From an uncultured Ardenticatenia bacterium (lineage in GTDB: Bacteria; Chloroflexota; Anaerolineae; 4572-78; NAK82): a DNA stretch of 36,421 nt. The stretch lies in assembly GCA_937127125.1 (NCBI GenBank), contig CAKZLO010000005.1, positions 1-36,421 on the forward strand. The letters are read 5' to 3'. Under the pieces are notes generated by a model. That model did not search any database. It was not told where the DNA came from and was given only the letters and a program-made list of their open reading frames with translations. A program made the translations under genes and the position numbers. Positions 16,032 through 24,082 of the stretch are shown one piece after another (within the stretch, counting starts at the first letter, position 1; each line of letters begins with the position of its first letter).

Positions 16032-16060
16032 TTGCCCCGAGAGGGTGATGGCGTTACACT
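16032..16060 (+). promoter_or_regulatory. Weak candidate promoter of rsmG
   Basis: TTGCCC (16032-16037) and TACACT (16055-16060) are spaced by 17 bases and match the consensus at four of six positions each. The leader would be very short, as the rsmG ATG is at 16073. Confidence 0.35.
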
Positions 16061-16072
16061 GGTGTCGGGAAG

Positions 16073-16792
16073 ATGAAAGAGCTAGCAGAAAAAGCTAAAG
16101 CCTTGGGCATCGCACTGGATGCGCGTCAGGTGGAACAATTCCAGACGTATTACGCGCTGCTGCGGCAATGGAACCAGCACACCAACCTGACCGCCGTTGA
16201 CGATTACTGGGGTGTGCTGACGAAGCACTTTCTCGATTCTCTTTCGTGCGCACTCGTTCTCGATCTGACCCCGGGCAAAATACACCTGATTGACGTGGGC
16301 AGCGGCGCCGGCTTCCCGGGATTGCCGCTCAAGATCGCCTTCCCTGAAGTTCGCCTCACCCTGCTGGAGGCGACCGGCAAGAAGACTGCATTCTTGCACG
16401 TCGTGGTGGAAAACTTGCAGCTTTCCGACGTCACCGTGGTGACTGCCCGCGCAGAAGAGGCCGGCCACGACCCGGCGCACCGTGAGATGTATGAGGTGGC
16501 TGTGGCGCGCGCGCTGGCGACGATGCCTGTGCTGGTGGAGCTGTGTCTGCCCTTTGTGCGCTGCGGCGGAGTGTTGGTTGCTCAAAAAGGGGAGCCCCCC
16601 ACCGCAGAGATTGCGGCAGCGCAGGAGGCGTTGCGTATTCTGGGAGGACAAGTGCGCCAGGTTCAACCAGTGCGCGTGCCCGGACTGGAGGCTGCGCGCC
16701 ATCTGGTGGTGATCGACAAGGTGGCCACCACGCCGGCACGCTATCCGCGACGGCCGGGTGTGCCGTTGCGGCGGCCGCTGGGGGTGCGCTGA
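16073..16792 (+). CDS. rsmG: 16S rRNA m7G527 methyltransferase RsmG
   Basis: A 239-aa SAM-dependent methyltransferase (formerly GidB) that methylates N7 of G527 in 16S rRNA. The family pattern is complete: an N-terminal WNQHTNLTAV (33-42) and KHFLDSLS (51-58), the SAM-binding DVGSGAGFPGLPLKIAFP (74-91), then LLEATGKKTAFLHVVVENL and the acidic ARAEEAGH. Length is close to the family norm with a slightly long basic tail (RRPGVPLRRPLGVR). The ribosome binding site (GGGAAG) is modest. It converges with recF, the two stop codons being four bases apart, so it has no co-transcribed neighbour downstream. Confidence 0.93.
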   Translation: MKELAEKAKALGIALDARQVEQFQTYYALLRQWNQHTNLTAVDDYWGVLTKHFLDSLSCALVLDLTPGKIHLIDVGSGAGFPGLPLKIAFPEVRLTLLEATGKKTAFLHVVVENLQLSDVTVVTARAEEAGHDPAHREMYEVAVARALATMPVLVELCLPFVRCGGVLVAQKGEPPTAEIAAAQEALRILGGQVRQVQPVRVPGLEAARHLVVIDKVATTPARYPRRPGVPLRRPLGVR

Positions 16793-16796
16793 GCGG

Positions 16797-18011
16797 CTAT
16801 TCGTGCGCGACCTGCGTGATCCGGCCGGCCACCACCTGCAGGCGATGGGCGCCGGCCAGAAACTCTGGAGCGAAGTCGTTCCAGTCGGTCGTGGTGATGA
16901 TGAGCTGTTGCACACCTTGGACGGCGCTCATCACGTGCTCACGTCGTCGCGCATCCAGCTCGCTCATCACGTCGTCCAGCAGCAACACTGGCGTCTCGCC
17001 GGTGACGCGAGACATCAAGTCCATCTCGGCCAGTTTGAGTGCCAGTGCTGTGCTGCGCTGCTGTCCGCGCGAGCCGTATAGCGTCATATCCACCCCATCC
17101 ACCAAGAAGTGCATATCGTCGCGATGTGGCCCGCTGACAGTCATCCCGCGCGCGATCTCCTCACGGCGCGTCCGTTCCAGGCGCTGCAGGAATGCCTGCG
17201 CCACCTCGGGCACTGGCAATGAGGCCGGACGCTCCGGCCACAGATCCTCGAGGTGCAGCGGGCGCTGATAGTCGATGACAGGGCGATTCTCGGGATCAAA
17301 GCTGGGGGCATAGCTCAGACGGAGGCATTCACCGTCACCGCTCAGCGTACGGTAACGCTCGCGCGCCAGCTGATCCAGCTGGTAGATAGCCTCATAACGG
17401 GTAGCGATCAACACGGCGCCGTGCTCCGCCAGCTGGTGATCCCAGTAAGCCAGTTGATCCTCACCGCGTCGCCGTTCTGCCAGCTGCTTCAAGAGAGCGT
17501 TGCGTTGGAGCAACACCTGGTTGTATGAGCTCAGCGCACGGCAATATGCCGGGTTGATCTGGCAGAGGGTGATGTCCAGATAGCGGCGTCGTAAGACTGG
17601 CGCACCGGTGACCAACACGATGTCCTCGGGCAGGAAGAGCACAGCGTTGAGCTGGCCTACCACGTCCAGCGCGCGCTTCTTGACCCCGTTCAGACGCATC
17701 TCCTTGTGAATCTGGCCGTTTTCAGTCGGCAACAGGGTGATGTCCACCCGGAAAATGCCCTTGCTGCGCTGCACGCAGCCCTCCAGGCGTGTGTAGGGGA
17801 AGGGATCCTCTTGCAGTGCCTGCCAGTTCATCACCTGGCGTTCCGCGCGGGTGAAGGTGGCGCGTGTGGTGGCCAGGAAGAAGACAGCTTCGAGCAGGTT
17901 GGTCTTGCCTTGGGCGTTATCGCCACGCAGCACGATGGCGCCGGGCGGCAACTCCAGCTCCAAGTGTGTGTAGTTGCGAAAGTTGATCAAGGCCAGACGT
18001 GTGAGGAACAT
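16797..18011 (-). CDS. recF: DNA replication and repair protein RecF
   Basis: A 404-aa ABC-type ATPase that helps load RecA at single-stranded gaps. It opens with MFLTRLALINFRNYTHLEL, the RecF start signature, then Walker A GDNAQGKTN (30-38). The signature motif YGSRGQQRSTALALKLAEM and Walker B VLLLDDVMSELD lie in the C-terminal third. All catalytic elements are intact and length is normal. In many bacteria recF is beside dnaA-dnaN-gyrB; here it stands alone between rsmG and glycosyltransferases, so it is not marking an origin cluster in this window. A TATAAT box precedes it closely. Confidence 0.93.
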   Translation of the reverse strand: MFLTRLALINFRNYTHLELELPPGAIVLRGDNAQGKTNLLEAVFFLATTRATFTRAERQVMNWQALQEDPFPYTRLEGCVQRSKGIFRVDITLLPTENGQIHKEMRLNGVKKRALDVVGQLNAVLFLPEDIVLVTGAPVLRRRYLDITLCQINPAYCRALSSYNQVLLQRNALLKQLAERRRGEDQLAYWDHQLAEHGAVLIATRYEAIYQLDQLARERYRTLSGDGECLRLSYAPSFDPENRPVIDYQRPLHLEDLWPERPASLPVPEVAQAFLQRLERTRREEIARGMTVSGPHRDDMHFLVDGVDMTLYGSRGQQRSTALALKLAEMDLMSRVTGETPVLLLDDVMSELDARRREHVMSAVQGVQQLIITTTDWNDFAPEFLAGAHRLQVVAGRITQVAHE

Positions 18012-18019
18012 ACCAGGTC

Positions 18020-18048
18020 ATTATAGCACGATGGGTGCTTTGGCCGAA
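18020..18048 (-). promoter_or_regulatory. Candidate recF promoter
   Basis: On the minus strand TATAAT (18025 down to 18020) is perfect and is preceded, 17 bases upstream, by the weak -35 TTCGGC (18048-18043). The start codon is only nine bases beyond the -10 box, so a transcript from here would be almost leaderless. Confidence 0.45.
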
Positions 18049-18074
18049 ACGGGCAGGGATTGCTGAAGGTGGGA

Positions 18075-18132
18075 ACGCTCGTCTCCGAGCGTGTGACACA
18101 CTGTGGCGAGTCGTAGCCGGGTTCGCCGGCTA
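18075..18132 (-). terminator. Two hairpins after the glycosyltransferase operon
   Basis: TAGCCGG (18114-18120) pairs with CCGGCTA (18126-18132), overlapping the glycosyltransferase stop codon, and ACGCTCG (18075-18081) pairs with CGAGCGT (18086-18092). Neither has a T-run on the minus strand, so they may be 3'-end structures rather than intrinsic terminators. Confidence 0.35.
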
Positions 18133-18891
18133 TCCGTTCTCATGCTGCAGGCGTTGCAGCATGCGGTAGCTCTGAAAAGTGTACCATCCCATCAAGCTGC
18201 ACAGCAGCAAGCCCACCCAACCGTCGCGATAGCCCTGCAGCTGCACGTAGCGGCGCCAGAACTCGCGCACCGACATGGAGAGGGGACTCCACGGTTTGGG
18301 ACGGACGCCGCGCGCATGCAACACACGCGCTTCGAAGAGGAGATAGCGGCTTTGTTTGGCGCGAAATTGCTGTAATGAGTCATAGTTGTAATGAATCAGG
18401 TGCTCGTGCAGCGTGCCCTCGGGTCCGTCCAAGAGCACAATCTCATGCACGTGGCGCCTCGGGTCGTAACGGGCGCGTTCCGGGCGCATCAGGCGCAGCT
18501 GGGCGTCGGGATACCAGCCGCCGCCGCGCATGCGATGGCCCATGATGTAGTTGTAGCGCGGCACCCACCAGCCGACCACTGCTGTGTTCTGCATCGCCTG
18601 ACGAATCTCGGCGGCCAGTGCAGGCGTGGCGCGCTCGTCGGCATCGATGAAGAAAACCCAGCGGGCGCCGCGCTGGCGTGCCTCATCCAACGAGAGGTTG
18701 CGCTGTTCGGCAAAGTTGATGAAGGGGGTTTGCAGCACCTCTGCGCCCAGCTCGCGCGCTATTTCCACCGTGCCATCGTCGCTGAATGAGTCCGAAAGAA
18801 GCACCTGATCGGCCCACGCCACGCTCCGGATACACGCAGCGATATGGCGTGCTTCGTTCTTGGTCAGGATGATGGCGATCAGGTCAGGCAT
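18130..18891 (-). CDS. Family 2 glycosyltransferase (WaaE/KdtX-like)
   Basis: A 253-aa GT-A fold glycosyltransferase. Visible motifs are the N-terminal IAIILTKNEARHIAACIRSV, the nucleotide-binding DSFSDDGT (34-41), FINFAEQRN (57-65) and the metal-binding DAD in FIDADER (83-85). The C-terminal part (HVHEIVLLDG, HEHLIHYNYDS, SVREFWRRYVQLQGYRDGWVGLLL) matches the group that includes WaaE/KdtX-type beta-glucosyltransferases, with a hydrophobic patch that may touch the membrane. The acceptor is unknown; a cell-surface glycan or glycolipid is likely. Its start lies 13 bases inside the end of the upstream glycosyltransferase gene, so the two are co-translated. Confidence 0.82.
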   Translation of the reverse strand: MPDLIAIILTKNEARHIAACIRSVAWADQVLLSDSFSDDGTVEIARELGAEVLQTPFINFAEQRNLSLDEARQRGARWVFFIDADERATPALAAEIRQAMQNTAVVGWWVPRYNYIMGHRMRGGGWYPDAQLRLMRPERARYDPRRHVHEIVLLDGPEGTLHEHLIHYNYDSLQQFRAKQSRYLLFEARVLHARGVRPKPWSPLSMSVREFWRRYVQLQGYRDGWVGLLLCSLMGWYTFQSYRMLQRLQHENG

Positions 18892-19802
18892 GGAGCTTCT
18901 CCTTGTCCCTGCTCGCTATTCCGGGTATACCGTTTGGAGACTGTGCGGACCAGCAGTCGAGCTGCCCAGGTGAAAAGCTTGCCGTAGTGCTTCTCGAACA
19001 GGCGAAAGCGACTCTGCCACAGCAGCTCGTTCATGCGCGCAGGCTGCTGGCGGGTGCTGCCACCGCCATGATGCACGATCACAGTAGCGGGCAGGCAGTA
19101 GATCTGCCAGCCGGCTTTCTTTACGCGCAGGCACCAGTCGACCTCCTCGGCATACATGAAAAACCTCTCGTCCATCAGCCCCACGTGCCGGATGACGTCT
19201 GCGCGGGCCATAAAGGCTGCCCCCAGCGGGTGATCGATGCGGAAAGGCTCTCCGGCAGCGTAGAGCGTGCGCGGGTAACGACCGTTGAGCGGTGACTCGA
19301 CGAAACGTCCCGGCCACTGCACCAGGTCAAACCACACCTGGAACAGGGTGGGAAAGCGAAACGCACTATGCTGGAAGCTGCCATCCGGGTAGATCAGCGA
19401 GGGTCCCACCACCCCGGCGTGTGGGGTGACGTGCAGGAATGCGCGCATGCGCAATAGTGCCTCAATGTTCGCCTCGGTATCCGGGTTCAAGAACAGCACA
19501 TAGTCGGGCACCCATTTGCCCGAGGAGACCCCGTCGAAGCCCAGCTGGCGCAATGCCAGATTGTTGGCCGCGGCAAAGCCGAGGTTGCGTCCGGCCTGAA
19601 TCAGGTGTGTGCGCGGGAACTCGGATTGCACCATCTCAGCGCTGCCATCATTTGAGGCATTATCCACTACCCAGATGGAAGGCGGATAACTGCTGGGTGG
19701 CAACGCCAGTGAGCGCAGGCAGCTGCGCAACAGGTTACATGTATTGTAACTGACGATGATGATCGCCAGGTCGCCCAGGTCTATTTGCTCAGAATATTGC
19801 AT
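18879..19802 (-). CDS. Family 2 glycosyltransferase (rhamnosyltransferase-like)
   Basis: A 307-aa GT-A glycosyltransferase. Motifs are LAIIIVSYNTCNLLRSCLRSL near the start, the nucleotide-binding VVDNASNDGS (45-54), the GRNLGFAAANN box (71-81) typical of rhamnosyltransferase-like members, and FLNPDTE (104-110) as the metal-binding site. The C-terminal half contains GAAFMARADVIRHVGLMDERFFMYAEEVDWCLRVKKAGW (quoted as its recognisable core pieces GLMDERFFMYAEEVDW). It lacks membrane helices. No clear ribosome binding site precedes the ATG at 19802. With the next gene it probably makes a surface polysaccharide or decorates a pilin or wall polymer; the acceptor cannot be told. Confidence 0.82.
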   Translation of the reverse strand: MQYSEQIDLGDLAIIIVSYNTCNLLRSCLRSLALPPSSYPPSIWVVDNASNDGSAEMVQSEFPRTHLIQAGRNLGFAAANNLALRQLGFDGVSSGKWVPDYVLFLNPDTEANIEALLRMRAFLHVTPHAGVVGPSLIYPDGSFQHSAFRFPTLFQVWFDLVQWPGRFVESPLNGRYPRTLYAAGEPFRIDHPLGAAFMARADVIRHVGLMDERFFMYAEEVDWCLRVKKAGWQIYCLPATVIVHHGGGSTRQQPARMNELLWQSRFRLFEKHYGKLFTWAARLLVRTVSKRYTRNSEQGQGEAPCLT

Positions 19803-19861
19803 ATGTCCGACAGGTTATCGCATCGAGAGCGCGGTCAGGGCATGCGCATGCCTCGGCAGCT

Positions 19862-21706
19862 TTAGGTGATGCCCAGCTGTTCCAACCTGCGTGGGCGTGG
19901 GGCACCTTGTTCGTCCCAGTCGCGCAGCTCATAATAGGTGCGCAGCATGGTGTCCAGATCGGGCAATACGTTGGCTGCTCCTCCATCGGGGCGCGCTTCG
20001 CGCAGCAGGCGCGGCGGCAATGTGTCATCCGCCGCCGTGATGCCCAGCCGCACATTGATCAGTCGCTTGAGCTGAAACAGCCGCTCGCCGATGGTGAGGA
20101 TGTCCTGTGGCGTCCAGTTCCAGCCCATAGCACTGTTGACAATCTGACACAGACGCTCTGGCCCCACCTTGGCCTTGATGATGAATTTGCACAGCCCGAG
20201 CGGGTTGTAGACGCTCACATAATTCTGGTAGTCGTAAGCGACCTTCGCCTGCAGGGCTCCCGACTCATGGGGTGGCACCTTCTCGGGATAACCCAAGTCG
20301 GGCAGGGTGATGTTGTAGCCGTTCCAGTAGGAAAGCGACTCCAGGTGGCAAGCACCTCGCACAGCGGTGGCATAGTTGACCGCCATATGGACAAAGGCGC
20401 GTGGATCGTGGTAGGGCACTTCCATTCCCTTGACGTGCACGGCAAATTGCCTGGCTTCGTCGCCCAGGTGTTCGGCGGCTGCGCGCACGCCTTCGGCCAG
20501 CAGATCTCCGATGTCGCGCCGATAGGCGATCTTCTCGATGAGTGCCAGGACGGCATCTTGATCCCCAAAGCGCAACACCAGACCGCCCGTGTCCTGCGGG
20601 CCGATCAGTTCACGTTCATATGCTTCCATGGCAAATGCAATAACGGAAGAGGTGGAGATGGTGTCCAGACCGTAACGGTTGCATAGGGAATTGGCCAGGG
20701 CAACTGCTTCCACTTCTGGGTTCATCACCAGTGCGCTGAAACCTGCCAGGGTCTCGTATTCCACCCCTTCGCCGCGTGGGACGATGTAGCGACCTTCGCT
20801 GACCTCGATCTCCTTTCCACATCCGATGGGGCAGGCGTGGCAAAACGTGTGCCGCACCAGATACTTGCTGTAGAGCGTCTGGCCGGAGACTTTTTCCGCG
20901 TCCGGCCAGCTGCCCAGCATCCAGTTGCGGATGGGTAAATCGCCCTGCTTTTCGGCCCCTAGCAGCCCGCCCGCGGTACCGAAGTGGGACAGCGCGACCG
21001 AGTTCTCTTTGATGAAGGCATTCTGAGCTTTCACCACCTCGCGGAAAGCGAATTGATCGGGGTACTCGGGGCGTTGGTTGCCGCGCACCACGATTGCCTT
21101 CAGCAGCTTGCTGCCCAGCACAGCACCCATGCCGCCGCGCGCCGCGGCGCGCACGTAGTGCGGTGGGCCAACCATCACACCGGCGATCTTGACCAGGTTC
21201 TCGCCCGCCGGGCCAATGCCAGCCACCTGCGCGCGTCGGTCCGTCTCGCCCAGCAAGGTCTCCGCGGTCTCAAAATAGTCCTTGCCCCACACATGTGCCG
21301 CGTCGCGCAGCTCGATCGTGTTCGCCAGACCGTTGATGTAGAGGTAGACCGGCTGGCTGGCTCGTCCCGTGATGATCAATCCATCGTAGCCGCTGTAGCG
21401 CAACTCAGCCCCCCAATGGTGGCCCACCGTCGCCTCGTTCCAGATGCCGGTCAGTGGTGAGCGACCACACCATGACGTGCGGCAACCAGTGGGTGCAAAG
21501 GTGCCAGCCAGCAGGCCGTTGAAGATCAGCAGAGGGCTCTCCGGGTCAAGTGGCGCCCCGTTACTGTCCATCTGCTGGTAATACTTCCAGGCGGCAAAAC
21601 CCGAACCCAACAGCCATTTCCTGACCTGTTCCTCCGAAATGGTCTCTTCGCGCCAGGATCGGCTGCTCAAATCCACATACAAATACCTGCCTGCGTAAAC
21701 GCCCAT
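19862..21706 (-). CDS. aor: Aldehyde:ferredoxin oxidoreductase family protein
   Basis: A 614-aa tungsten- (or molybdenum-) pterin enzyme of the AOR family, which oxidises aldehydes to acids with ferredoxin as electron acceptor. It starts MGVYAGRYLYVDLSSRSW, as family members do. The [4Fe-4S] ligands are C289, C292, C296 (CHACPIGC) and C506 (NPLGLC), matching the spacing in the Pyrococcus enzyme. RYSGYDGLIITGRAS and AAARGGMGAVLGSKLLKAI mark the cofactor domain. GTGGAGG precedes the start. No ferredoxin, MoaD-like or partner subunit gene is adjacent, so the exact aldehyde and redox partner are open. It suggests anaerobic or microaerobic metabolism. Confidence 0.9.
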   Translation of the reverse strand: MGVYAGRYLYVDLSSRSWREETISEEQVRKWLLGSGFAAWKYYQQMDSNGAPLDPESPLLIFNGLLAGTFAPTGCRTSWCGRSPLTGIWNEATVGHHWGAELRYSGYDGLIITGRASQPVYLYINGLANTIELRDAAHVWGKDYFETAETLLGETDRRAQVAGIGPAGENLVKIAGVMVGPPHYVRAAARGGMGAVLGSKLLKAIVVRGNQRPEYPDQFAFREVVKAQNAFIKENSVALSHFGTAGGLLGAEKQGDLPIRNWMLGSWPDAEKVSGQTLYSKYLVRHTFCHACPIGCGKEIEVSEGRYIVPRGEGVEYETLAGFSALVMNPEVEAVALANSLCNRYGLDTISTSSVIAFAMEAYERELIGPQDTGGLVLRFGDQDAVLALIEKIAYRRDIGDLLAEGVRAAAEHLGDEARQFAVHVKGMEVPYHDPRAFVHMAVNYATAVRGACHLESLSYWNGYNITLPDLGYPEKVPPHESGALQAKVAYDYQNYVSVYNPLGLCKFIIKAKVGPERLCQIVNSAMGWNWTPQDILTIGERLFQLKRLINVRLGITAADDTLPPRLLREARPDGGAANVLPDLDTMLRTYYELRDWDEQGAPRPRRLEQLGIT

Positions 21707-21796
21707 ATCGCCTATCTAGCCTCCACTACGCTTCCGTTAGATGATCCTGTGAGAAGAACCCGAGAGTTGTTTCTTTCTCTGCTTCGCTACCTTTGT

Positions 21797-22957
21797 CTAA
21801 GGATACAGTTCCTCGCTGATCGCGGTCATGCGGCCATCCTGCCAGTAGACGCGGGGCAGCCGCGGGAGGAGATGTGTTACCACCTCATAATTGATTGTCT
21901 CAGCCCAGGAGGCAACTTCCTCCGCGGAAATAGTCTCATCTCCTTGTCGCCCGATGATGACCACCTCATCGCCAGCGCACGCCTCAGGGATATGTGTGAC
22001 CTCAGCCACCAGCGTGTCCATGGTGACACGGCCGCGGATGGGTGCACGCCGGCCACGAATCAACACAGCGCCCCGATTGGAGATGAGACGCATGAGCCCG
22101 TCTCCATAACCACAGGGCACCAGCGCCACCCGCGTCGTCTCCGTTGTGACATAGCTGCGACCGTAGGAGATGCCGCTGCCGGGCGGCAGCGTACGCACCT
22201 GCGCCACGCGACTTTTCAGCGTCAAAGCCGGGCGCAAGGAAATGCAGGGTGGCACTTGTGTCGATGGACGCAGGCCATAGATCGCGATCCCGACGCGCAC
22301 AGCATCCAGGTGGGTGTCCGGGCGTGCCAACGCCGCGGCACTGTTCGCCACGTGGCGCATCGGCACTGTGATGCCGGCGGACTGCAGCTCCTGCAGAACG
22401 TCGAGGTAGAGCGCCAGCTGACGGTCCACCCAACACCCATCCGCCCAGTCGGCACAGGCGAAATGGGTGAAGACACCTTCTAATCGCAGACCGGGCAGGT
22501 TGCTCAGCGCGCGCACGAAGTCCACCACCTCGCCGGGCATCAAACCGAAGCGCCCCATGCCGGTGTCCACCTTGACGTGGTAGGGCACCTCTCTGCCGGC
22601 TGCCTGGGCTGCCGCGGAGAGCGCCTGCGCCAGCTCCCACGTGGTGAGCGCCGGCCGCAGGTCGTATTCCACGACGCTGGACGCAACGGCAGGGGGCAGA
22701 TAACCCAACAAGAGGATAGGCACCTGGATGCCCTTGTGACGCAGGGCAATGGCGGGATGGACATGGTTGAGCGCCAGCCATGATGCCCCGTTTTTCAATG
22801 CGGTGCGTGCCACCGCCTCCATGCCGTGTCCGTAGCCATTCGCCTTGACCACGGCAATGACGGTCACCTTATCTCCAACGTGGCGCTTGATCGCGGCAAC
22901 GTTGTGGGCGATGGCGTCCAGGTCAACCTCGGCCCATGCCACGAAGTCGTCCCGCAT
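21797..22957 (-). CDS. alr: Alanine racemase
   Basis: A 386-aa PLP enzyme that interconverts L- and D-alanine for peptidoglycan synthesis. The PLP lysine is K38 in VVKANGYGHG, and the second catalytic residue is Y265 in GISYGRSYV, the same numbers as in the Geobacillus enzyme. The substrate-binding MGRFGLMP and HVANSAAAL segments and the C-terminal beta-domain (RAPIRGRVTMDTLVAEV) are complete. An excellent promoter lies 25 bases upstream of the start and AGGAGG is in place. Its presence agrees with a peptidoglycan wall, as does the LysM lipoprotein. Confidence 0.93.
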   Translation of the reverse strand: MRDDFVAWAEVDLDAIAHNVAAIKRHVGDKVTVIAVVKANGYGHGMEAVARTALKNGASWLALNHVHPAIALRHKGIQVPILLLGYLPPAVASSVVEYDLRPALTTWELAQALSAAAQAAGREVPYHVKVDTGMGRFGLMPGEVVDFVRALSNLPGLRLEGVFTHFACADWADGCWVDRQLALYLDVLQELQSAGITVPMRHVANSAAALARPDTHLDAVRVGIAIYGLRPSTQVPPCISLRPALTLKSRVAQVRTLPPGSGISYGRSYVTTETTRVALVPCGYGDGLMRLISNRGAVLIRGRRAPIRGRVTMDTLVAEVTHIPEACAGDEVVIIGRQGDETISAEEVASWAETINYEVVTHLLPRLPRVYWQDGRMTAISEELYP

Positions 22958-22981
22958 GGCCTCCTACCTCCTAGTAGGGGT

Positions 22982-23031
22982 ACTGTAGCATGGCGACGGG
23001 CAGGTGTCAAAACAGGTTATTGATCACCTGT
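22982..23031 (-). promoter_or_regulatory. alr promoter with adjacent inverted repeat
   Basis: On the minus strand a perfect TTGACA (23010-23005) is followed after 17 bases by TACAGT (22987-22982). Immediately upstream of the -35 box, ACAGGT (23012-23017) and ACCTGT (23026-23031) form an inverted repeat with eight bases between, a possible regulator site. Confidence 0.65.
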
Positions 23032-23108
23032 AACTTTACATAACATAACACACGGCTTCTCCGGTGGACGCCGTGCACCGTGGGCAGAGCTCTTTCGTCC
23101 GTCGCGCG

Positions 23109-23137
23109 TTGCCTGCCCATCGAGGACGTGCTATACT
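23109..23137 (+). promoter_or_regulatory. Candidate promoter of the response regulator
   Basis: TTGCCT (23109-23114) and TATACT (23132-23137) are separated by 17 bases. The transcript would have a leader of about 100 bases before the ATG at 23245. The rest of the 287-base spacer from alr shows no gene. Confidence 0.55.
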
Positions 23138-23244
23138 TAGGATGTTGAGGGATAAATTGATTCCCCCGTCGGCCACGATAAAGTTTGCCAGCCAGCTGGG
23201 TCTGGAGGGAGCACTTCTCACAGAAGTGATGATGAGGTTACGCC

Positions 23245-23970
23245 ATGGATGATATCAAACGCATTCTCGTCGTAGACGATGAACCTCGCATGCGACGTTT
23301 CATCCATATGAATCTGGATTTGGAGGGCTACCAGGTGCTAGAAGCCAGCAACGGGTTGGAGGCGATCAAGCGTGTACGCGAGGATCTGCCCGATTTGGTG
23401 CTCCTGGATGTGATGATGCCAGAGATGGATGGCTTTGAGACGCTGCGCGAGATTCGCCAGTTCAGCAATGTGCCAGTCATTATGCTCACCGTCAAGGCGG
23501 ATGAGGAGGACAAAGTGCGCGGCCTGGAGCTGGGCGCCGACGACTACGTCACTAAGCCCTTTGGCCCGCGTGAGCTCTCCAGCCGTATCAAAGCGGTCTT
23601 GCGTCGGGCGGAAATGCCCATCCCGGTCGAACAGTCGATCGTGCGCGTGGACGACCGTTTGCAGATCGATTTCAACTTGCGCCAGGTGATCGTGGATGGC
23701 CAGCCGATCAAGTTGCGCCCGACCGAGTATCGCCTCCTCTATCACTTGGTCAACAATGCGGGCTGGACGATGCCCCATGAAACGCTGCTCGCCAAGGTGT
23801 GGGGGCATGAATACCGGGAAGAGACGCATTATCTTCGCCTCTATATAACTTATTTGCGCCAGAAGATCGAGAAGGACCCTGCCAATCCCCAGTATATTCT
23901 GACAGAGCGAGGCATCGGCTACCGCTTCGTGGACTTCAAGAATCCTCCTAGGGAGCACGGGCAGAGATAG
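23245..23970 (+). CDS. OmpR-family response regulator
   Basis: A 241-aa two-component regulator. The receiver domain has the acidic pair D11/D12, phospho-acceptor D55 ([12 protein letters not shown]), T82 and K104 ([11 protein letters not shown]). The winged-helix DNA-binding domain covers about residues 135-235 ([21 protein letters not shown] read as [36 protein letters not shown]), of the KdpE/PhoB type. No histidine kinase gene lies next to it in this window; the following genes are a lipid kinase-like protein and a Nudix hydrolase. All catalytic positions are intact, so it should be phosphorylated by a kinase encoded elsewhere. Confidence 0.88.
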   Translation: MDDIKRILVVDDEPRMRRFIHMNLDLEGYQVLEASNGLEAIKRVREDLPDLVLLDVMMPEMDGFETLREIRQFSNVPVIMLTVKADEEDKVRGLELGADDYVTKPFGPRELSSRIKAVLRRAEMPIPVEQSIVRVDDRLQIDFNLRQVIVDGQPIKLRPTEYRLLYHLVNNAGWTMPHETLLAKVWGHEYREETHYLRLYITYLRQKIEKDPANPQYILTERGIGYRFVDFKNPPREHGQR

Positions 23971-23987
23971 AATCGGGCGATCTCCTA

Positions 23988-24004
23988 CGGCACGAAGCGT
24001 GCCG
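23988..24004 (+). terminator. Hairpin after the response regulator gene
   Basis: CGGCACG (23988-23994) pairs with CGTGCCG (23998-24004) around a three-base loop, 17 bases past the stop codon. No T-run follows, so terminator function is uncertain. Confidence 0.3.
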
Positions 24005-24082
24005 GCAGCTCTTCTCAGCGCGTGCCGGGGCCAGGCCAGCGATGTGCTGCTGCGGATCGTTTGAGATATTTTGGACCACCCT

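Noticed and set aside
16797-18011. recF as a marker of the replication origin
   Set aside because: No dnaA, dnaN or gyrB beside it and no DnaA-box cluster noticed, so the location gives no origin evidence.
23064-23252. 62-residue open frame before the response regulator
   Set aside because: It covers the likely promoter, ends inside the regulator start, and has no ribosome binding site or family resemblance.
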